From NCBI RefSeq assembly GCF_025947185.1, contig NZ_CP110001.1, positions 1,054,001 to 1,118,000 on the forward strand: a DNA stretch of 64,000 nucleotides, given 5' to 3'. This document shows positions 8,129 to 17,537 of the stretch, one piece after another. The notes beneath the pieces are model-generated. The model was given only the letters and a program-made list of their open reading frames with translations, had not been told where the DNA came from and ran no database searches. This DNA comes from Flavobacterium sp. N2038. Lineage in GTDB: Bacteria; Bacteroidota; Bacteroidia; Flavobacteriales; Flavobacteriaceae. Every line of letters begins with the position of its first letter. Positions within the stretch are counted from its first letter, which is position 1. A program made the translations under genes and the position numbers.

Positions 8129-9130
8129 TTATAGTTTTGAAACTTCTTTTATATATAAATGTACATCCTGAAAAACCGCTCCAAGAGCGGTTTTTATTTT
8201 TTCGTTTGAATATAAGCTCTTAGAATAAGAAGCTTTTGCAGTAGCTTTAGTAAGGCTTCTTTTTTGAAAAAAGAAAGTGGAGTAAATTCCATCAATCATC
8301 CAAAGCAGATTCATAAACATTGGTTTTGCATGTATATGAGGTCTTTTTACTTTTAAAGTGTCTGCAATAGTATTGAGAATATCCTGAAAGATTATATTTT
8401 CGGAAATTAATGTAAAACGTTCGTTTTTGATTTCGCTTTTCATTAATTTAAAAGCTGTTTTTACAACATCATTTACAGAAATAAATCCAGTGCTTCCTAA
8501 AGTGTAGAACGAAAGCCCGTTGGCTACTTTTGTGTACAGCTCTGCGCTTCCTTGTTGTAGATTTTTTGTTTTAAAGAAAGGGCCTAAAATAACCCCGGGA
8601 TTTATAATAATAATATCCAGACCTTCTTGTACAGCGCGCCAAACTTCCATTTCGGCGCCATATTTAGAAATAGCATAATCGCTGTGTGGCTTTTCAGGAT
8701 TCCAGTCTGTTTCTTCGGTAATGTAAGTTTCATGCGGAGCTAAATCTCCCAAAGCAGCGATTGAGCTTACAAAACAGAATTTCTTGACATTTTTGGCAAT
8801 CGAAAAATTAACCATGTTTGCTGTTCCTTCAATATTGGTTTTTCGTAGTGCATCTTCATCTTTGGGATCAAATGAAATTAAAGCGGCACAGTGATAGACA
8901 AAGTCAATTCCGATAAAGGCAGTCTCTAATGAAGGGACGTCTAAAATATCGGCTTCAAGCCAATCTATTTTTTCAAATAGATCTCCTTTTTTATACAGTT
9001 CAAAAACCGATTTTGTTTTTTCAATGTTGCTTTGGTTTCTGTAAATAGCCCGAACATTTTCCCCATTTTCAATTAAATGAAGTAATAAATGCGAACCCAC
9101 TAAACCTGTTCCTCCAGTTACTAATACCAT
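8129..9130 (-). CDS. NAD-dependent epimerase/dehydratase (extended SDR)
   Basis: 333 aa. The Rossmann motif VTGGTGLVGSHLL is at the N-terminus, the catalytic YxxxK appears as YAISK, and SSIAALG upstream supplies the catalytic serine. This is the extended short-chain dehydrogenase family that acts on nucleotide sugars, dihydroflavonols or similar alcohols; the substrate is not identifiable. The start at 9130 (MVLVTGG) is chosen over a frame that opens at 9172, because extended SDRs begin a few residues before the glycine motif. Confidence 0.85.
   Translation of the reverse strand: MVLVTGGTGLVGSHLLLHLIENGENVRAIYRNQSNIEKTKSVFELYKKGDLFEKIDWLEADILDVPSLETAFIGIDFVYHCAALISFDPKDEDALRKTNIEGTANMVNFSIAKNVKKFCFVSSIAALGDLAPHETYITEETDWNPEKPHSDYAISKYGAEMEVWRAVQEGLDIIIINPGVILGPFFKTKNLQQGSAELYTKVANGLSFYTLGSTGFISVNDVVKTAFKLMKSEIKNERFTLISENIIFQDILNTIADTLKVKRPHIHAKPMFMNLLWMIDGIYSTFFFQKRSLTKATAKASYSKSLYSNEKIKTALGAVFQDVHLYIKEVSKL
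8171..8200 (+). terminator. Terminator inside the convergent gene
   Basis: AAAAACCGCTC-CAA-GAGCGGTTTTT is an 11-bp perfect stem followed by ATTTTTT on the plus strand. It ends the pyrC operon, but its bases encode residues near the C-terminus of the minus-strand epimerase. Confidence 0.75.
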
Positions 9131-9274
9131 TTTGTAAAGATAAGTTTTTGCTTGAAAGGAGCAAAGGCACATAGACTCAAAGTTGAAAAGGTTTTTTATT
9201 GAGGTTCAAAGTTCTGAAGAGACAAAGTTTTTGTGCATTGATATTGCTTTTTGTTATTGATATTGTCATTGCTT

Positions 9275-9306
9275 TTTGATATTGCCATTGTCATTAATTA
9301 TATTTG
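9275..9306 (+). promoter_or_regulatory. tyrS promoter
   Basis: TTTG (9275-9278), a 20-base spacer, and TATATTTG (9299-9306) match the Bacteroidota -33/-7 consensus. The tyrS ATG follows 18 bases later. Upstream, 9239-9295 is a degenerate tandem run of GATATTG and CATTG words. Confidence 0.7.
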
Positions 9307-9324
9307 CACAAAATATTTATAAAA

Positions 9325-10620
9325 ATGAAGAATCTAGTTGAAGAATTAAAGTGGCGCGGTTTGTACCATGATAGCATGCCAGGAACGGAAGAACAATTGC
9401 TAAAAGAGGTAACTGCGGCTTATATTGGTTTTGATCCAACAGCAGATTCGCTGCATATTGGCAGTATGGTTCAGATTATTTTATTGGTTCATTTGAAGAA
9501 TTTTGGTCATCAGCCAGTTGCTCTTGTGGGCGGCGCGACCGGAATGATTGGTGATCCTTCTGGGAAATCTGACGAAAGAAATTTGTTGAACGAAGAAACT
9601 TTGGCTAAAAACGTTGCAGGAATTAAAAGCGTTCTGTCTCGTTTCTTAGACTTTAATTCAAATGAACCAAACGCTCCAATTATGGTAAATAACTATGATT
9701 GGATGAAAGAATTCTCGTTTATTGATTTTGCCCGTGAGGTTGGAAAACGTATTACGGTAAATTATATGATGGCGAAGGATTCTGTTAAAAAGAGAATTAA
9801 CGGAGAAGGTGAAGGAATGTCTTTTACAGAATTTACTTATCAACTAATTCAGGGATACGATTTTTATCATTTATATAAAAACAATAACTGCCTTTTGCAA
9901 ATGGGAGGTTCTGATCAATGGGGAAATATTACCACCGGGACGGAATTAGTGCGCAGAATGGGAGGAGAGAATGCAAAAGCTTTTGCATTAACAACACCAT
10001 TAATTACAAAAGCTGACGGATCTAAATTTGGAAAATCTGAAGGTGGAAATGTTTGGCTGGATGCTGATAAAACTTCTGTTTACAAATTTTACCAGTTTTG
10101 GGTAAATGCTACAGATGCTGATGCAGAAAAATATATCAAAATCTTTACCTTTTTAGATAAAGAGACTATTGAAGCTTTAATTGAAGAGCATAAAACAGCT
10201 GCACATTTAAGAGTTTTACAAAGAAAACTTGCTGAAGAAATTACAATTTTTGTTCACAGTAAAGAGGAGTTAGAAAAAGCAATTCAGGCATCAAATATCT
10301 TGTTTGGAAATTCTACTGCTGAAGATTTGAAGCAATTAGATGAGAAAACTTTTTTAGAAGTTTTTGACGGAGTTCCGCAAGCTGAAATCACAAAAGCTGA
10401 TTTAGAAAACGGTTTGGATATCATTTCGGTTTTAAACGAAAAAACAGGTTTCTTTAAATCTAACGGAGAGGCGAGAAGAGCTTTAACGGCAAATTCTATT
10501 TCGGTTAACAGAGAAAAAATCAAAGAAGATTTTGTTCTGACTGCAAATGATTTGATTAATAATCAGTTTGTACTATTGCAAAGCGGTAAGAAGAATTATT
10601 TTGTTATTAGAACGGTTTAA
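9325..10620 (+). CDS. tyrS: Tyrosyl-tRNA synthetase
   Basis: 431 aa, class I synthetase that charges tRNA-Tyr. Seen: the HIGH-type motif HIGS in [10 protein letters not shown], the tyrosine pocket QGYDFYHL and GGSDQWGNI, the KMSKS-type KFGKSEGG, and a C-terminal S4-like RNA-binding region ([12 protein letters not shown]). The start at 9325 follows the promoter box; a TTG at 9304 lies inside that box and is rejected. Length is typical. Confidence 0.96.
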   Translation: MKNLVEELKWRGLYHDSMPGTEEQLLKEVTAAYIGFDPTADSLHIGSMVQIILLVHLKNFGHQPVALVGGATGMIGDPSGKSDERNLLNEETLAKNVAGIKSVLSRFLDFNSNEPNAPIMVNNYDWMKEFSFIDFAREVGKRITVNYMMAKDSVKKRINGEGEGMSFTEFTYQLIQGYDFYHLYKNNNCLLQMGGSDQWGNITTGTELVRRMGGENAKAFALTTPLITKADGSKFGKSEGGNVWLDADKTSVYKFYQFWVNATDADAEKYIKIFTFLDKETIEALIEEHKTAAHLRVLQRKLAEEITIFVHSKEELEKAIQASNILFGNSTAEDLKQLDEKTFLEVFDGVPQAEITKADLENGLDIISVLNEKTGFFKSNGEARRALTANSISVNREKIKEDFVLTANDLINNQFVLLQSGKKNYFVIRTV

Positions 10621-10660
10621 TTGTTTAATCGATTTTTGCATAGTTAAACTTAAATATATG

Positions 10661-10698
10661 AAATCCCAATACCTCGAAGAGCTATTGGGATTTTTTTT
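10661..10698 (+). terminator. tyrS terminator
   Basis: AAATCCCAATA pairs with TATTGGGATTT around a 12-base loop, followed by a T8 tract. Confidence 0.85.
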
Positions 10699-10784
10699 AA
10701 ATTTCTAATGTTGAAAATGTAATAGTTTTTTTATCTGATTGATTTTGTACAATTAAACGATTAACCAAATTAACGGTTAAACCT

Positions 10785-11765
10785 TTAAAGCACCATCAAA
10801 TTACAGCCACGAATATCAGAATTATCAAAACGTCCCAATACCTCAAATGAGTTGTTGGAATATTTTTTGCCTAGATCCTGTGTTGCAATAAAAGAACAAG
10901 AGTTGATGTTGGCGAGGTCAATAACATTTATTCCGCCTGTTTTTCCGTCGTTTACATAAGTGAGTGCATCTTCCGGATCACGTACTAAAATGCTCATCCA
11001 GGACGGGCATTCAAAAATACCATCGCCTAATGAGTAGGCTTGTGCCAAAAGTTCGGTCATTCCGTATTCTGAGTGTATAGAAGAAACGCCAAAGCCTTTG
11101 CAAAGCAATTCGTGTAATTCTTCGCGAATCATTTCTTTGCGTTTACCTTTCATTCCTCCGGTTTCCATTATAATGGTATTTTGAAGTTGAAACTGATGTT
11201 TTTCGATTAAATCTAGTAAAGCATAAGTAACGCCAATTAAAATCACATTCTGACCAGATTCATCTAATTCGGTTAGTTTTTTAATTAAGTCGTCGTGATT
11301 ATGTAAATAAAACCCGCTCTCAGGCTGATTGGATAGTTTTATTAGATCTTCGACCATGTAGATTAACGAAGAGCCATCTCGTTCAAGATAGGACGGTAAA
11401 AGGGCCAAAACAACATAATCTTCGATGTTGCCATAAAATTGAGAAAATCCATTGCGGTAACTTTCCTCATATAGGGAAATATCGGTCACTAAATGTCTGC
11501 TTGTAACCATTCCGGTGGTACCGCTGCTGGTAAAAGTTACCTGAGGAAAATCTGAATTAGAAACTACTTCATGACTTTTAAAAAACTGGATGGGTAAAAA
11601 AGGAATCTGCTTAAGTGATTTTATCTGCTGCGGATTGACTTTCAGGAAATTACAGAAATCACGATATACTTTGTTGTTTTCGTGCTGAAAACGAAACACT
11701 TTTAGTGCTATTTTCTCAAATTGTTTCTGACTTGAAATGGTAAATATATCGCTGGCTGTAATCAA
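10785..11765 (-). CDS. LuxE/PaaK-like acyl transferase or acyl-activating protein
   Basis: About 326 aa. The phosphate-binding TFTSSGTTG motif lies roughly one third in, and SEYGMTELLAQAY later, as in adenylate-forming LuxE acyl-protein synthetases and PaaK ligases. The protein is shorter than full ligases and lacks a clear C-terminal lid domain, as LuxE does. The true start is uncertain: there is no ATG before the first conserved block. A TTG at 11780 falls inside a -7 box (TATCTTTG, 11785-11778), so I take the next TTG at 11765. The substrate is unknown. Confidence 0.75.
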   Translation of the reverse strand: MITASDIFTISSQKQFEKIALKVFRFQHENNKVYRDFCNFLKVNPQQIKSLKQIPFLPIQFFKSHEVVSNSDFPQVTFTSSGTTGMVTSRHLVTDISLYEESYRNGFSQFYGNIEDYVVLALLPSYLERDGSSLIYMVEDLIKLSNQPESGFYLHNHDDLIKKLTELDESGQNVILIGVTYALLDLIEKHQFQLQNTIIMETGGMKGKRKEMIREELHELLCKGFGVSSIHSEYGMTELLAQAYSLGDGIFECPSWMSILVRDPEDALTYVNDGKTGGINVIDLANINSCSFIATQDLGKKYSNNSFEVLGRFDNSDIRGCNLMVL

Positions 11766-11887
11766 AACTTTTTTGTGCAAAGATATTTATTTTTTAGTTT
11801 TCAGTCTCGATTTTTCAGATACAGTTTTCAGAGGGATATTTCAATAAGTTTATAAGCTGAAAACTGTGACAAGAGCACTGTAAATAG

Positions 11888-11917
11888 AAAAAAGCCCCAT
11901 ATTTGGAGCTTTTTTTA
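11888..11917 (-). terminator. Terminator of the T9SS cargo gene
   Basis: The stem AAAAAAGCCCC / GGAGCTTTTTT, with one mismatch, surrounds ATATTT. On the minus strand it ends in T6, directly after the stop at 11922. Confidence 0.7.
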
Positions 11918-11921
11918 TGTT

Positions 11922-12260
11922 TTATCGAATGATAAGCTTTCGTGTTGCTGAAGCATTTTCTTCGCTTATTTTAATGATATAAACGCCGGGAGCTAAATCT
12001 GCAACGTTTAATTCTCTTGTGCTTAAATGTGCCTGAAGTACTTTTTTGCCCAGTAAATCAAATATAATGATTTCTTTTTCTAAGTCATTTTTAGACGAGA
12101 TGTATACTTTTCCGTTAGTAACTGGATTAGGGTACAAGCTTAGTCCCTCAATAGAAGTAGTTTCCTGAGTTTTTGGTAATTGCTTACTGTCTTGTGCCGA
12201 GACACTTACAGTAAAGAAAAAAGCCAATAAGAAAGTAATATAAAAGTAATTTTTTGCCAT
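11922..12260 (-). CDS. Small secreted protein with type A T9SS sorting domain
   Basis: 112 aa. A signal peptide (about residues 1-22, ending VSAQ) and a short linker are followed almost at once by a C-terminal sorting domain: LSLYPNPVTNGKVYISS, DLLGKKVLQ, LAPGVYIIKI and the final KLIIR. Such domains direct proteins through the type IX secretion system to the Bacteroidota surface. There is hardly any cargo between signal and sorting domain, which is odd. The start MAKNYF at 12260 is preferred over a frame opening at 12323 inside a hairpin. Confidence 0.85.
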   Translation of the reverse strand: MAKNYFYITFLLAFFFTVSVSAQDSKQLPKTQETTSIEGLSLYPNPVTNGKVYISSKNDLEKEIIIFDLLGKKVLQAHLSTRELNVADLAPGVYIIKISEENASATRKLIIR

Positions 12261-12311
12261 CGCATTTATTTGGATAAGTAAATATACAAAAAAAATTACA
12301 AAAATTACGCC

Positions 12312-12345
12312 AAAAAAAAACATCCTAATATTTTAGGATGTTTTT
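12312..12345. terminator. Bidirectional hairpin
   Basis: CATCCTAA-TATT-TTAGGATG is flanked by an A run and a T run, so it could stop transcription on either strand. It lies upstream of the T9SS gene and downstream of the lipoprotein gene. Confidence 0.6.
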
Positions 12346-12433
12346 AACATTATGTATTCGAAGTTATTAGATGTATTCTATATCTGTTGGGCATTTTTTT
12401 TTTTTTAATTATATAAATTAATTGAAAAAGAAA

Positions 12434-12462
12434 AAGCTGCCTGAAATATTTTCAGACAGCTT
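12434..12462 (-). terminator. Terminator of the 12490 lipoprotein gene
   Basis: AAGCTG-C-CTGAAA pairs with TTTCAG-A-CAGCTT (one internal mismatch). On the minus strand it is followed by a T-rich tract. It lies 28 bases after the stop. Confidence 0.7.
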
Positions 12463-12489
12463 CTTTTTTATTTTGTATCAGAACTTTAA

Positions 12490-13620
12490 TTATTTAGTCC
12501 AGTTAGCCCAAGTTGGTAACTCAGCACCATTACCAGCACCAAGGTTTCCAGTGCTTGTTCCAGATAATTTAGCACCATCAAAAGAAGTTACAGAAGCTCC
12601 AAAAGTATAGTTTGTGATAGTAAAGTTACCAGCAGCGATATTTGCAACTGCACCTGCATCTGTAGATAATTTAGTAAGAGCAGCAGGCATTCCGTCAGCA
12701 ACATATAAGTTTGTGTAAGCTTGTTTTCCACCACCTTCTTTGTAGTTGATTGCTTTTTCATCAGCTAAGAAAGTAGCACCACCTTTAATGATAGAGATGT
12801 TTGTAACTTTAGCGTTAGTCATTGGAGTAGCTCCACTTGGATCTTTAGCGTTAGTAGATCCTTCAACACCTGCTTTAGAAACACCTTTAATGTATACGTT
12901 TGTAGCAGTACCTTGCCATCCGTCAGCGAAATCTAATGAATCATCATAAGAGTTAATGATTGTTAAGTTAGAAGCATTTACAGCTCCTCCAAAGAATTCA
13001 ATTCCGTCATCACCACTTTCGAAAGTGTAGATATCAGATACTACAGTTCCAGAACCTACTCCAAAGAAAGAAACTCCATTGTATTCTTTTTCAGAAGTAT
13101 ATTTAGAACCTGTATAAGAGATTTTTAAGAAGTTAATGTTTCCAGAAGAATCTGCATTATCATTACCTCCGTAGCTTAAACCACCTACTTCAGAAGTACC
13201 ATTGTCTCCAGTGTTTACTTTACCGTTACCAGCAATGATCAATCCACCCCAGTCACTTTGAGCAGGAGTTGCTTTTCCAGAAGTCATAACAACTGGTTTA
13301 GTAGCAGTACCATTGATGTTAATTTTAGCGTTTCTTTCTACAGCGATATATAAAGAAGTTGCTTCTGCAGTAGGAGAGCTTTTAATTACTGTTCCAGCAG
13401 GAATTACTAAAGTAGCTCCGCCTTTAACTACTAAACCTCCAGTTAAAGTATAAGTTTGAGTAGGATCTAAAGTTACAGTACCGTCTTTAATCTCCCCTTT
13501 TAAATCGTCAACTTTTAAAACAAAAGAACTGTTGTTAGTGTCTTTGTTATTGTCATCAGAACTACAGCTTGTTAAAGCAAGTCCTAATATTGCAGCCATT
13601 GCAAATAAACTTTTTTTCAT
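12490..13620 (-). CDS. Surface lipoprotein with right-handed beta-helix-like repeats
   Basis: 376 aa. Lipobox LALTSCSSDD (Cys19) with an acidic stretch after the cysteine, as in surface-exported Bacteroidota lipoproteins. The rest is rich in Gly/Asn/Thr with short repeating strands (LVVKGGATLVIPAGTVIK, WGGLIIAGNGKVN, GDDGIEFFGGAVNASNLTI, YDDSLDFADGW), consistent with a beta-helix. It lies downstream of the TonB receptor, after that gene's terminator, and has its own promoter with the same 11-bp-phased array. I infer a surface partner of that receptor in phosphate or organophosphate capture. Similar proteins have been annotated as transporters without evidence. Confidence 0.65.
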   Translation of the reverse strand: MKKSLFAMAAILGLALTSCSSDDNNKDTNNSSFVLKVDDLKGEIKDGTVTLDPTQTYTLTGGLVVKGGATLVIPAGTVIKSSPTAEATSLYIAVERNAKININGTATKPVVMTSGKATPAQSDWGGLIIAGNGKVNTGDNGTSEVGGLSYGGNDNADSSGNINFLKISYTGSKYTSEKEYNGVSFFGVGSGTVVSDIYTFESGDDGIEFFGGAVNASNLTIINSYDDSLDFADGWQGTATNVYIKGVSKAGVEGSTNAKDPSGATPMTNAKVTNISIIKGGATFLADEKAINYKEGGGKQAYTNLYVADGMPAALTKLSTDAGAVANIAAGNFTITNYTFGASVTSFDGAKLSGTSTGNLGAGNGAELPTWANWTK

Positions 13621-13654
13621 TTTTGTTGTGTTTTATTGTTTTATTTATTCAAGG

Positions 13655-13709
13655 CAAAGTAAATGAACATATGTTTTTGTTGAGTTAAGACGATATTAAC
13701 AATCTATTA
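13655..13709 (-). promoter_or_regulatory. PhoB-box-like array and -7 box, lipoprotein promoter
   Basis: Read on the minus strand, TAATA, TAATA, TAACT and AAACA begin at 13709, 13698, 13687 and 13676, exactly 11 bases apart. The last begins 14 bases before the -7 box TTACTTTG (13662-13655). Confidence 0.6.
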
Positions 13710-13761
13710 AGTATAATGGGGTAAAAACACATCGTCTTAATGTAAAATTTACATTGCAGTT

Positions 13762-13800
13762 TCGAATAAAAAAAAAGGTGATTGGAATAACCAATCACCT
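13762..13800 (-). terminator. Terminator of the TonB receptor gene
   Basis: AGGTGATTGG-AATAA-CCAATCACCT is a perfect 10-bp stem. On the minus strand it is followed by a long T tract, 27 bases after the stop. Confidence 0.9.
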
Positions 13801-13826
13801 CTTGTAATTTGTTGAAAATCTTTTTC

Positions 13827-16601
13827 TTAGAAAGTATAGTTTAAAGTAAGTCTTAGATCAGAACCTGCTTTGTACGATGTAACTGTGATATCGCCAACAC
13901 TTTCTTTTCCTGGTACTTCACCTTGCTCTTGTACACGTTTGAAAGTTGGATTCAGGATGTTGTTATAAATAAGGCCAATTTTTAAGTTTTTGGTTAAGCT
14001 TGAGTTTACAATAAAGTCTAGTTTGTTTACTGCTTTATCAACCATGTTTCCAACTCTTGAAGTTCCAATTACAGCTAACTTATCTGAAAAATAAGAGTAA
14101 GAAACTGTTGCCGAAATATCTGTGTTTTCTGAAAACTCATTTAAGAATGATAAGTTCGCATTGGCAAGGAAATTAGAAGCTCCTGTTAATTTACTTGATG
14201 TAAAAGTAAAGTTAGCTCCAAAATCATTTTCATTGTTTACTTTTTCGTTGCTTAGATCTTGTTTTGTGTACAAGTATGATCCGTTTGCGTCAAAAGAAAG
14301 TTTTGTCTTTAGGTTGTTACTTTTTTCAATTTCAAAAAGATCTTTTCTGTATTCTACTTCAACCCCAGCGACTGTTCCTTTGTCTCCTGTATTTGCATAA
14401 GAAATATCATTTGAAGAAGAATTCAAGAACATTTCGTTGATTGGGTTTTGAATGATTTTACCAAATGCAGTAACAGAAATTAGCTCACTTGCTTTCGGGA
14501 AAAATTCCCATCCTAAATCAAAATTGTAATTTGTTGAAGCGTATAATCTTGGGTTTCCTTCGTAAGCTTGTGCAACATCTTCATAAATAATTGGCACTTT
14601 TTCTTTAAACTGAGGAAGTGTATACGTTTTACTAGCAGAGAATTTTAAATTCTGTCTGTCATTTAATGTATATTTTGAAATTAAGCTTGGTAAAATATTG
14701 AATTTAGAATCATCAGAGTTTCCTCCAGATGGAACTGTTGTCGTGATATAGAAAACATTCTGATTCAATTGTTCTAATCTAGCTCCTAATATCACGCTTA
14801 ATCTTTCAGTTAAAGAATATTGAACATTAGCAAAAGCAGCATTAATATCTAAATTTCCATTATATGTCTGGTGAATTCTGTTTGAGTAAGATGAACCCCA
14901 GTGTGCAGGATCTAAATAATTGTCTACATGGTGAATGTCTTCTTTAGGAAAAGAAATTGTAGTTCGGTCCGGGAAGAACGAATACTGTTGCATTTCGTAA
15001 TCCACATTTTTGAATTTTCCTGAATAACCAACAGTTACTTTTCCTTTGTAAGTATCATCACTACCTTTTTTGAAGTTGTAAGAAAGAGCAATATTTGCAG
15101 CGATTTCATTTTCTTTTAAGTCGTGAAAGAATCTGTGGTTATTAATATTTGAATTGGTAAAAAATGTATAGTCGATAGCATTAGGAGCATACACGAAAGA
15201 GTTTTGCATACGATCCGGGATTGCGCTGTCAGACATACTGTAACCTACTCCCCAATTTAAATTCCACTGATCGTTGAATTTATTTTTACCTGTTAATTGG
15301 TTTACCACTAATTGAGTTCTTTCAAAAGTTCCACGTTTGATAAAACCGCTAATTTGCTGTTGAGCATCTCCACCACCATCAAAGTTTACGTTTGTTCCTT
15401 CATATTCACTATAATCTTGTTCACTAGAGTTTAAGAATAAAGAAGTAAAGAAGATTGAGTTTTTGTTGTTGATTTTATAATCAGCAGTACCCATAACCGT
15501 TGTTGTAGTGTTATGCTTATAAGCTGTTCTGATAAAATCAGAATAAATATCTCCGTCAGAAGTGATTCCTCCTCTGCTGTAACCTTGAGTAAATTTGTTT
15601 TTTGCGCTAAAAGATCCTGTAACAAAAGCACCAATTGAGCTTTCGTCATTTATTGTAAATCTTTTTCCTCCAGATAAAGTGTAGAAAGCATTTAATACAT
15701 TTTTACTTTCTTGTCTATCCCAGCTTGTTGCATAGCTGTATGGCAATAATGGAGATTCTGGAACTCCTACTTTTTTAAATCCTGTATAAGTAGGTCCGTC
15801 TTGCAGGTAAAAATGATCTTGTCCTAAAACATTTGTGTTTGCACCTGTACCAATTGAAAAACTGATAAAAGGTTTTCCGCTGAATTTCTTTGCGCTAATA
15901 TCGATATTAGCTCCTCCAAAATCGGCATAGTTTTGAGATTCGAAAGTTTTACTGATTCCGATGTTATCTACAATGTTTGTAGAGAAGATCTCTAAAAGAA
16001 TGTTTTTGTTTGCTGGGTTGTTTGATGGTAACGGAAGACCATTTAAAGTAGTTACATTATAACGGTCGCCTAATCCGCGCACGAAAACATTTCCAGAATC
16101 GTCTTGCTTAGAAACACCACTTACTTTCGCAACAGCGTTAGCTACGTCATTAACTCCTTTTCTCGCAATTTCCTCAGCACCAATAGCCGCTTTAAATTGA
16201 ACTGCATTTTTTTGATCTAATAATAACGCTGATTCTTTTTGTTTGTTTACTGCTGCAGATTTTACAACAACATCTTTAAGAGTGAAACTGCCTGATGATA
16301 ATACTTGGTTAATAGTAATGGTTTCACCTGCCTTAACAGTTACTGGTTTTTCTACAGATTCATATCCTACGAAACTAAAAATAATTGTATAATTTCCTGG
16401 ATTTACACTTAACGAATATTTTCCGTCAATATCAGTGTTGGTATTAATTTTTGTTCCTTTTAATAAAACATTTGCAAAAGGAAGTACTTCATTATTAGTT
16501 TCTTTATCGGTTAATACACCAGAAATCGTACCTTTGTTTTGCGCGATCGAAATCGAACAGATAAATAATGTGATTAATAGAAATTTTAAATTGAATTTCA
16601 T
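13827..16601 (-). CDS. TonB-dependent receptor, probably phosphate-regulated
   Basis: 924 aa. Signal peptide ending SIAQ; a carboxypeptidase-regulatory-like domain (about 22-110; GTISGVLTDKETNNEVLPFA); a plug domain (about 130-260; VFVRGLGDRYNVTTLNGLPLP); then a long outer-membrane beta-barrel ending in an aromatic residue (LRLTLNYTF). It imports a ligand through the outer membrane using TonB energy. Its placement beside PhoB/PhoR-like genes and a phosphate-selective-type porin, and the array in its promoter, suggest a phosphorus compound (inference). Start at 16601; a TTG at 16634 lies in the -7 box. Confidence 0.88.
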   Translation of the reverse strand: MKFNLKFLLITLFICSISIAQNKGTISGVLTDKETNNEVLPFANVLLKGTKINTNTDIDGKYSLSVNPGNYTIIFSFVGYESVEKPVTVKAGETITINQVLSSGSFTLKDVVVKSAAVNKQKESALLLDQKNAVQFKAAIGAEEIARKGVNDVANAVAKVSGVSKQDDSGNVFVRGLGDRYNVTTLNGLPLPSNNPANKNILLEIFSTNIVDNIGISKTFESQNYADFGGANIDISAKKFSGKPFISFSIGTGANTNVLGQDHFYLQDGPTYTGFKKVGVPESPLLPYSYATSWDRQESKNVLNAFYTLSGGKRFTINDESSIGAFVTGSFSAKNKFTQGYSRGGITSDGDIYSDFIRTAYKHNTTTTVMGTADYKINNKNSIFFTSLFLNSSEQDYSEYEGTNVNFDGGGDAQQQISGFIKRGTFERTQLVVNQLTGKNKFNDQWNLNWGVGYSMSDSAIPDRMQNSFVYAPNAIDYTFFTNSNINNHRFFHDLKENEIAANIALSYNFKKGSDDTYKGKVTVGYSGKFKNVDYEMQQYSFFPDRTTISFPKEDIHHVDNYLDPAHWGSSYSNRIHQTYNGNLDINAAFANVQYSLTERLSVILGARLEQLNQNVFYITTTVPSGGNSDDSKFNILPSLISKYTLNDRQNLKFSASKTYTLPQFKEKVPIIYEDVAQAYEGNPRLYASTNYNFDLGWEFFPKASELISVTAFGKIIQNPINEMFLNSSSNDISYANTGDKGTVAGVEVEYRKDLFEIEKSNNLKTKLSFDANGSYLYTKQDLSNEKVNNENDFGANFTFTSSKLTGASNFLANANLSFLNEFSENTDISATVSYSYFSDKLAVIGTSRVGNMVDKAVNKLDFIVNSSLTKNLKIGLIYNNILNPTFKRVQEQGEVPGKESVGDITVTSYKAGSDLRLTLNYTF

Positions 16602-16631
16602 TGTCAGTGTTGTGTTTAATTTATTTTTGTG

Positions 16632-16675
16632 CAAAGAAAGAACCGTATTGTAAAGTTCATGTTAGGGACTTGTTA
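16632..16675 (-). promoter_or_regulatory. PhoB-box-like array and -7 box, TonB receptor promoter
   Basis: Minus-strand TAACA, TAACA and TTACA begin at 16675, 16664 and 16653, 11 bases apart. The -7 box TTTCTTTG begins 14 bases after the start of the last (16639-16632). Weaker TAACA/TAATC words lie further upstream near 16708-16693. Confidence 0.65.
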
Positions 16676-16834
16676 TGTTTTTGTGTTGCCAAGATTATCA
16701 AATTGTTACCAAATTAAATTACCGTTAACCGCAATTTTTAACGGTCGTTTTATTACTATATTTACGCTGTGAAATAAAAAACATCGAATATATAATGAAG
16801 AAAATTTGATGTAAAAATCTCAATTTTGCTATTT

Positions 16835-17518
16835 ATGAAAAAAACACAAACCAAGATTTTATTAGTTGACGATGAACCAGATATCTTAGAAATCGTTGGC
16901 TATAACCTTGCGCAGGAAGGCTACCAGATTGTAACTGCTTCAAACGGAAAAGAAGCGATTGCAAAAGCCCAGAAAGAATTGCCGGAATTAATCATTATGG
17001 ATGTTATGATGGCCGAAATGGATGGGATGGAAGCTTGTGAACACATTAGAAAAATTCCGGAACTAAATAATGTTATCATAACATTCCTTACAGCAAGAAG
17101 CGAAGATTATTCGCAAGTTGCTGGATTTGATGCTGGTGCTGATGACTATATTACCAAACCAATAAAACCAAAATTGTTGGTGAGTAAAGTAAAGGCTTTG
17201 TTAAGAAGGTTAAAAGAACAAGAAATAGTTAGTGATACTATAAATGTTGGTGGTATTGAGATTAACCGTGAAGAATATAAAATAATCAAAGGCAATGTTG
17301 AAATTGCTTTGCCAAGAAAAGAATTCGAATTGTTTTATCTATTAGCTTCAAAACCAGGAAAAGTTTTTAAAAGAGATGAAATCCTTGATAAAGTATGGGG
17401 TAATGAAGTAGTTGTTGGAGGAAGAACTATCGACGTTCATATCAGAAAACTTCGTGAAAAAATAGGAGAAGACCTTTTTAAAACAATAAAAGGGGTTGGT
17501 TACAAATTTGAAGTCTAG
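16835..17518 (+). CDS. phoB: OmpR/PhoB-family response regulator
   Basis: 227 aa. The receiver domain (1-120) has the acidic pocket D12-D13, the phosphoacceptor D56 in IIMDVMM, and the lysine in YITKPIKPK. The C-terminal winged helix (about 135-225) ends VGGRTIDVHIRKLREKIG and IKGVGYKFEV. This is the PhoB/OmpR type, which binds direct repeats near -35. The divergent receptor, the kinase and the porin suggest phosphate control. I use the phoB symbol on that basis, not on a search. Start MKKTQTK at 16835. Confidence 0.82.
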   Translation: MKKTQTKILLVDDEPDILEIVGYNLAQEGYQIVTASNGKEAIAKAQKELPELIIMDVMMAEMDGMEACEHIRKIPELNNVIITFLTARSEDYSQVAGFDAGADDYITKPIKPKLLVSKVKALLRRLKEQEIVSDTINVGGIEINREEYKIIKGNVEIALPRKEFELFYLLASKPGKVFKRDEILDKVWGNEVVVGGRTIDVHIRKLREKIGEDLFKTIKGVGYKFEV

Positions 17519-17537
17519 TATTTCTATAAAAAAGGGA

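Noticed and set aside
12746..12949. Plus-strand frame within the surface lipoprotein gene.
   Set aside because: Shadow of a low-complexity Gly/Thr/Asn coding region.
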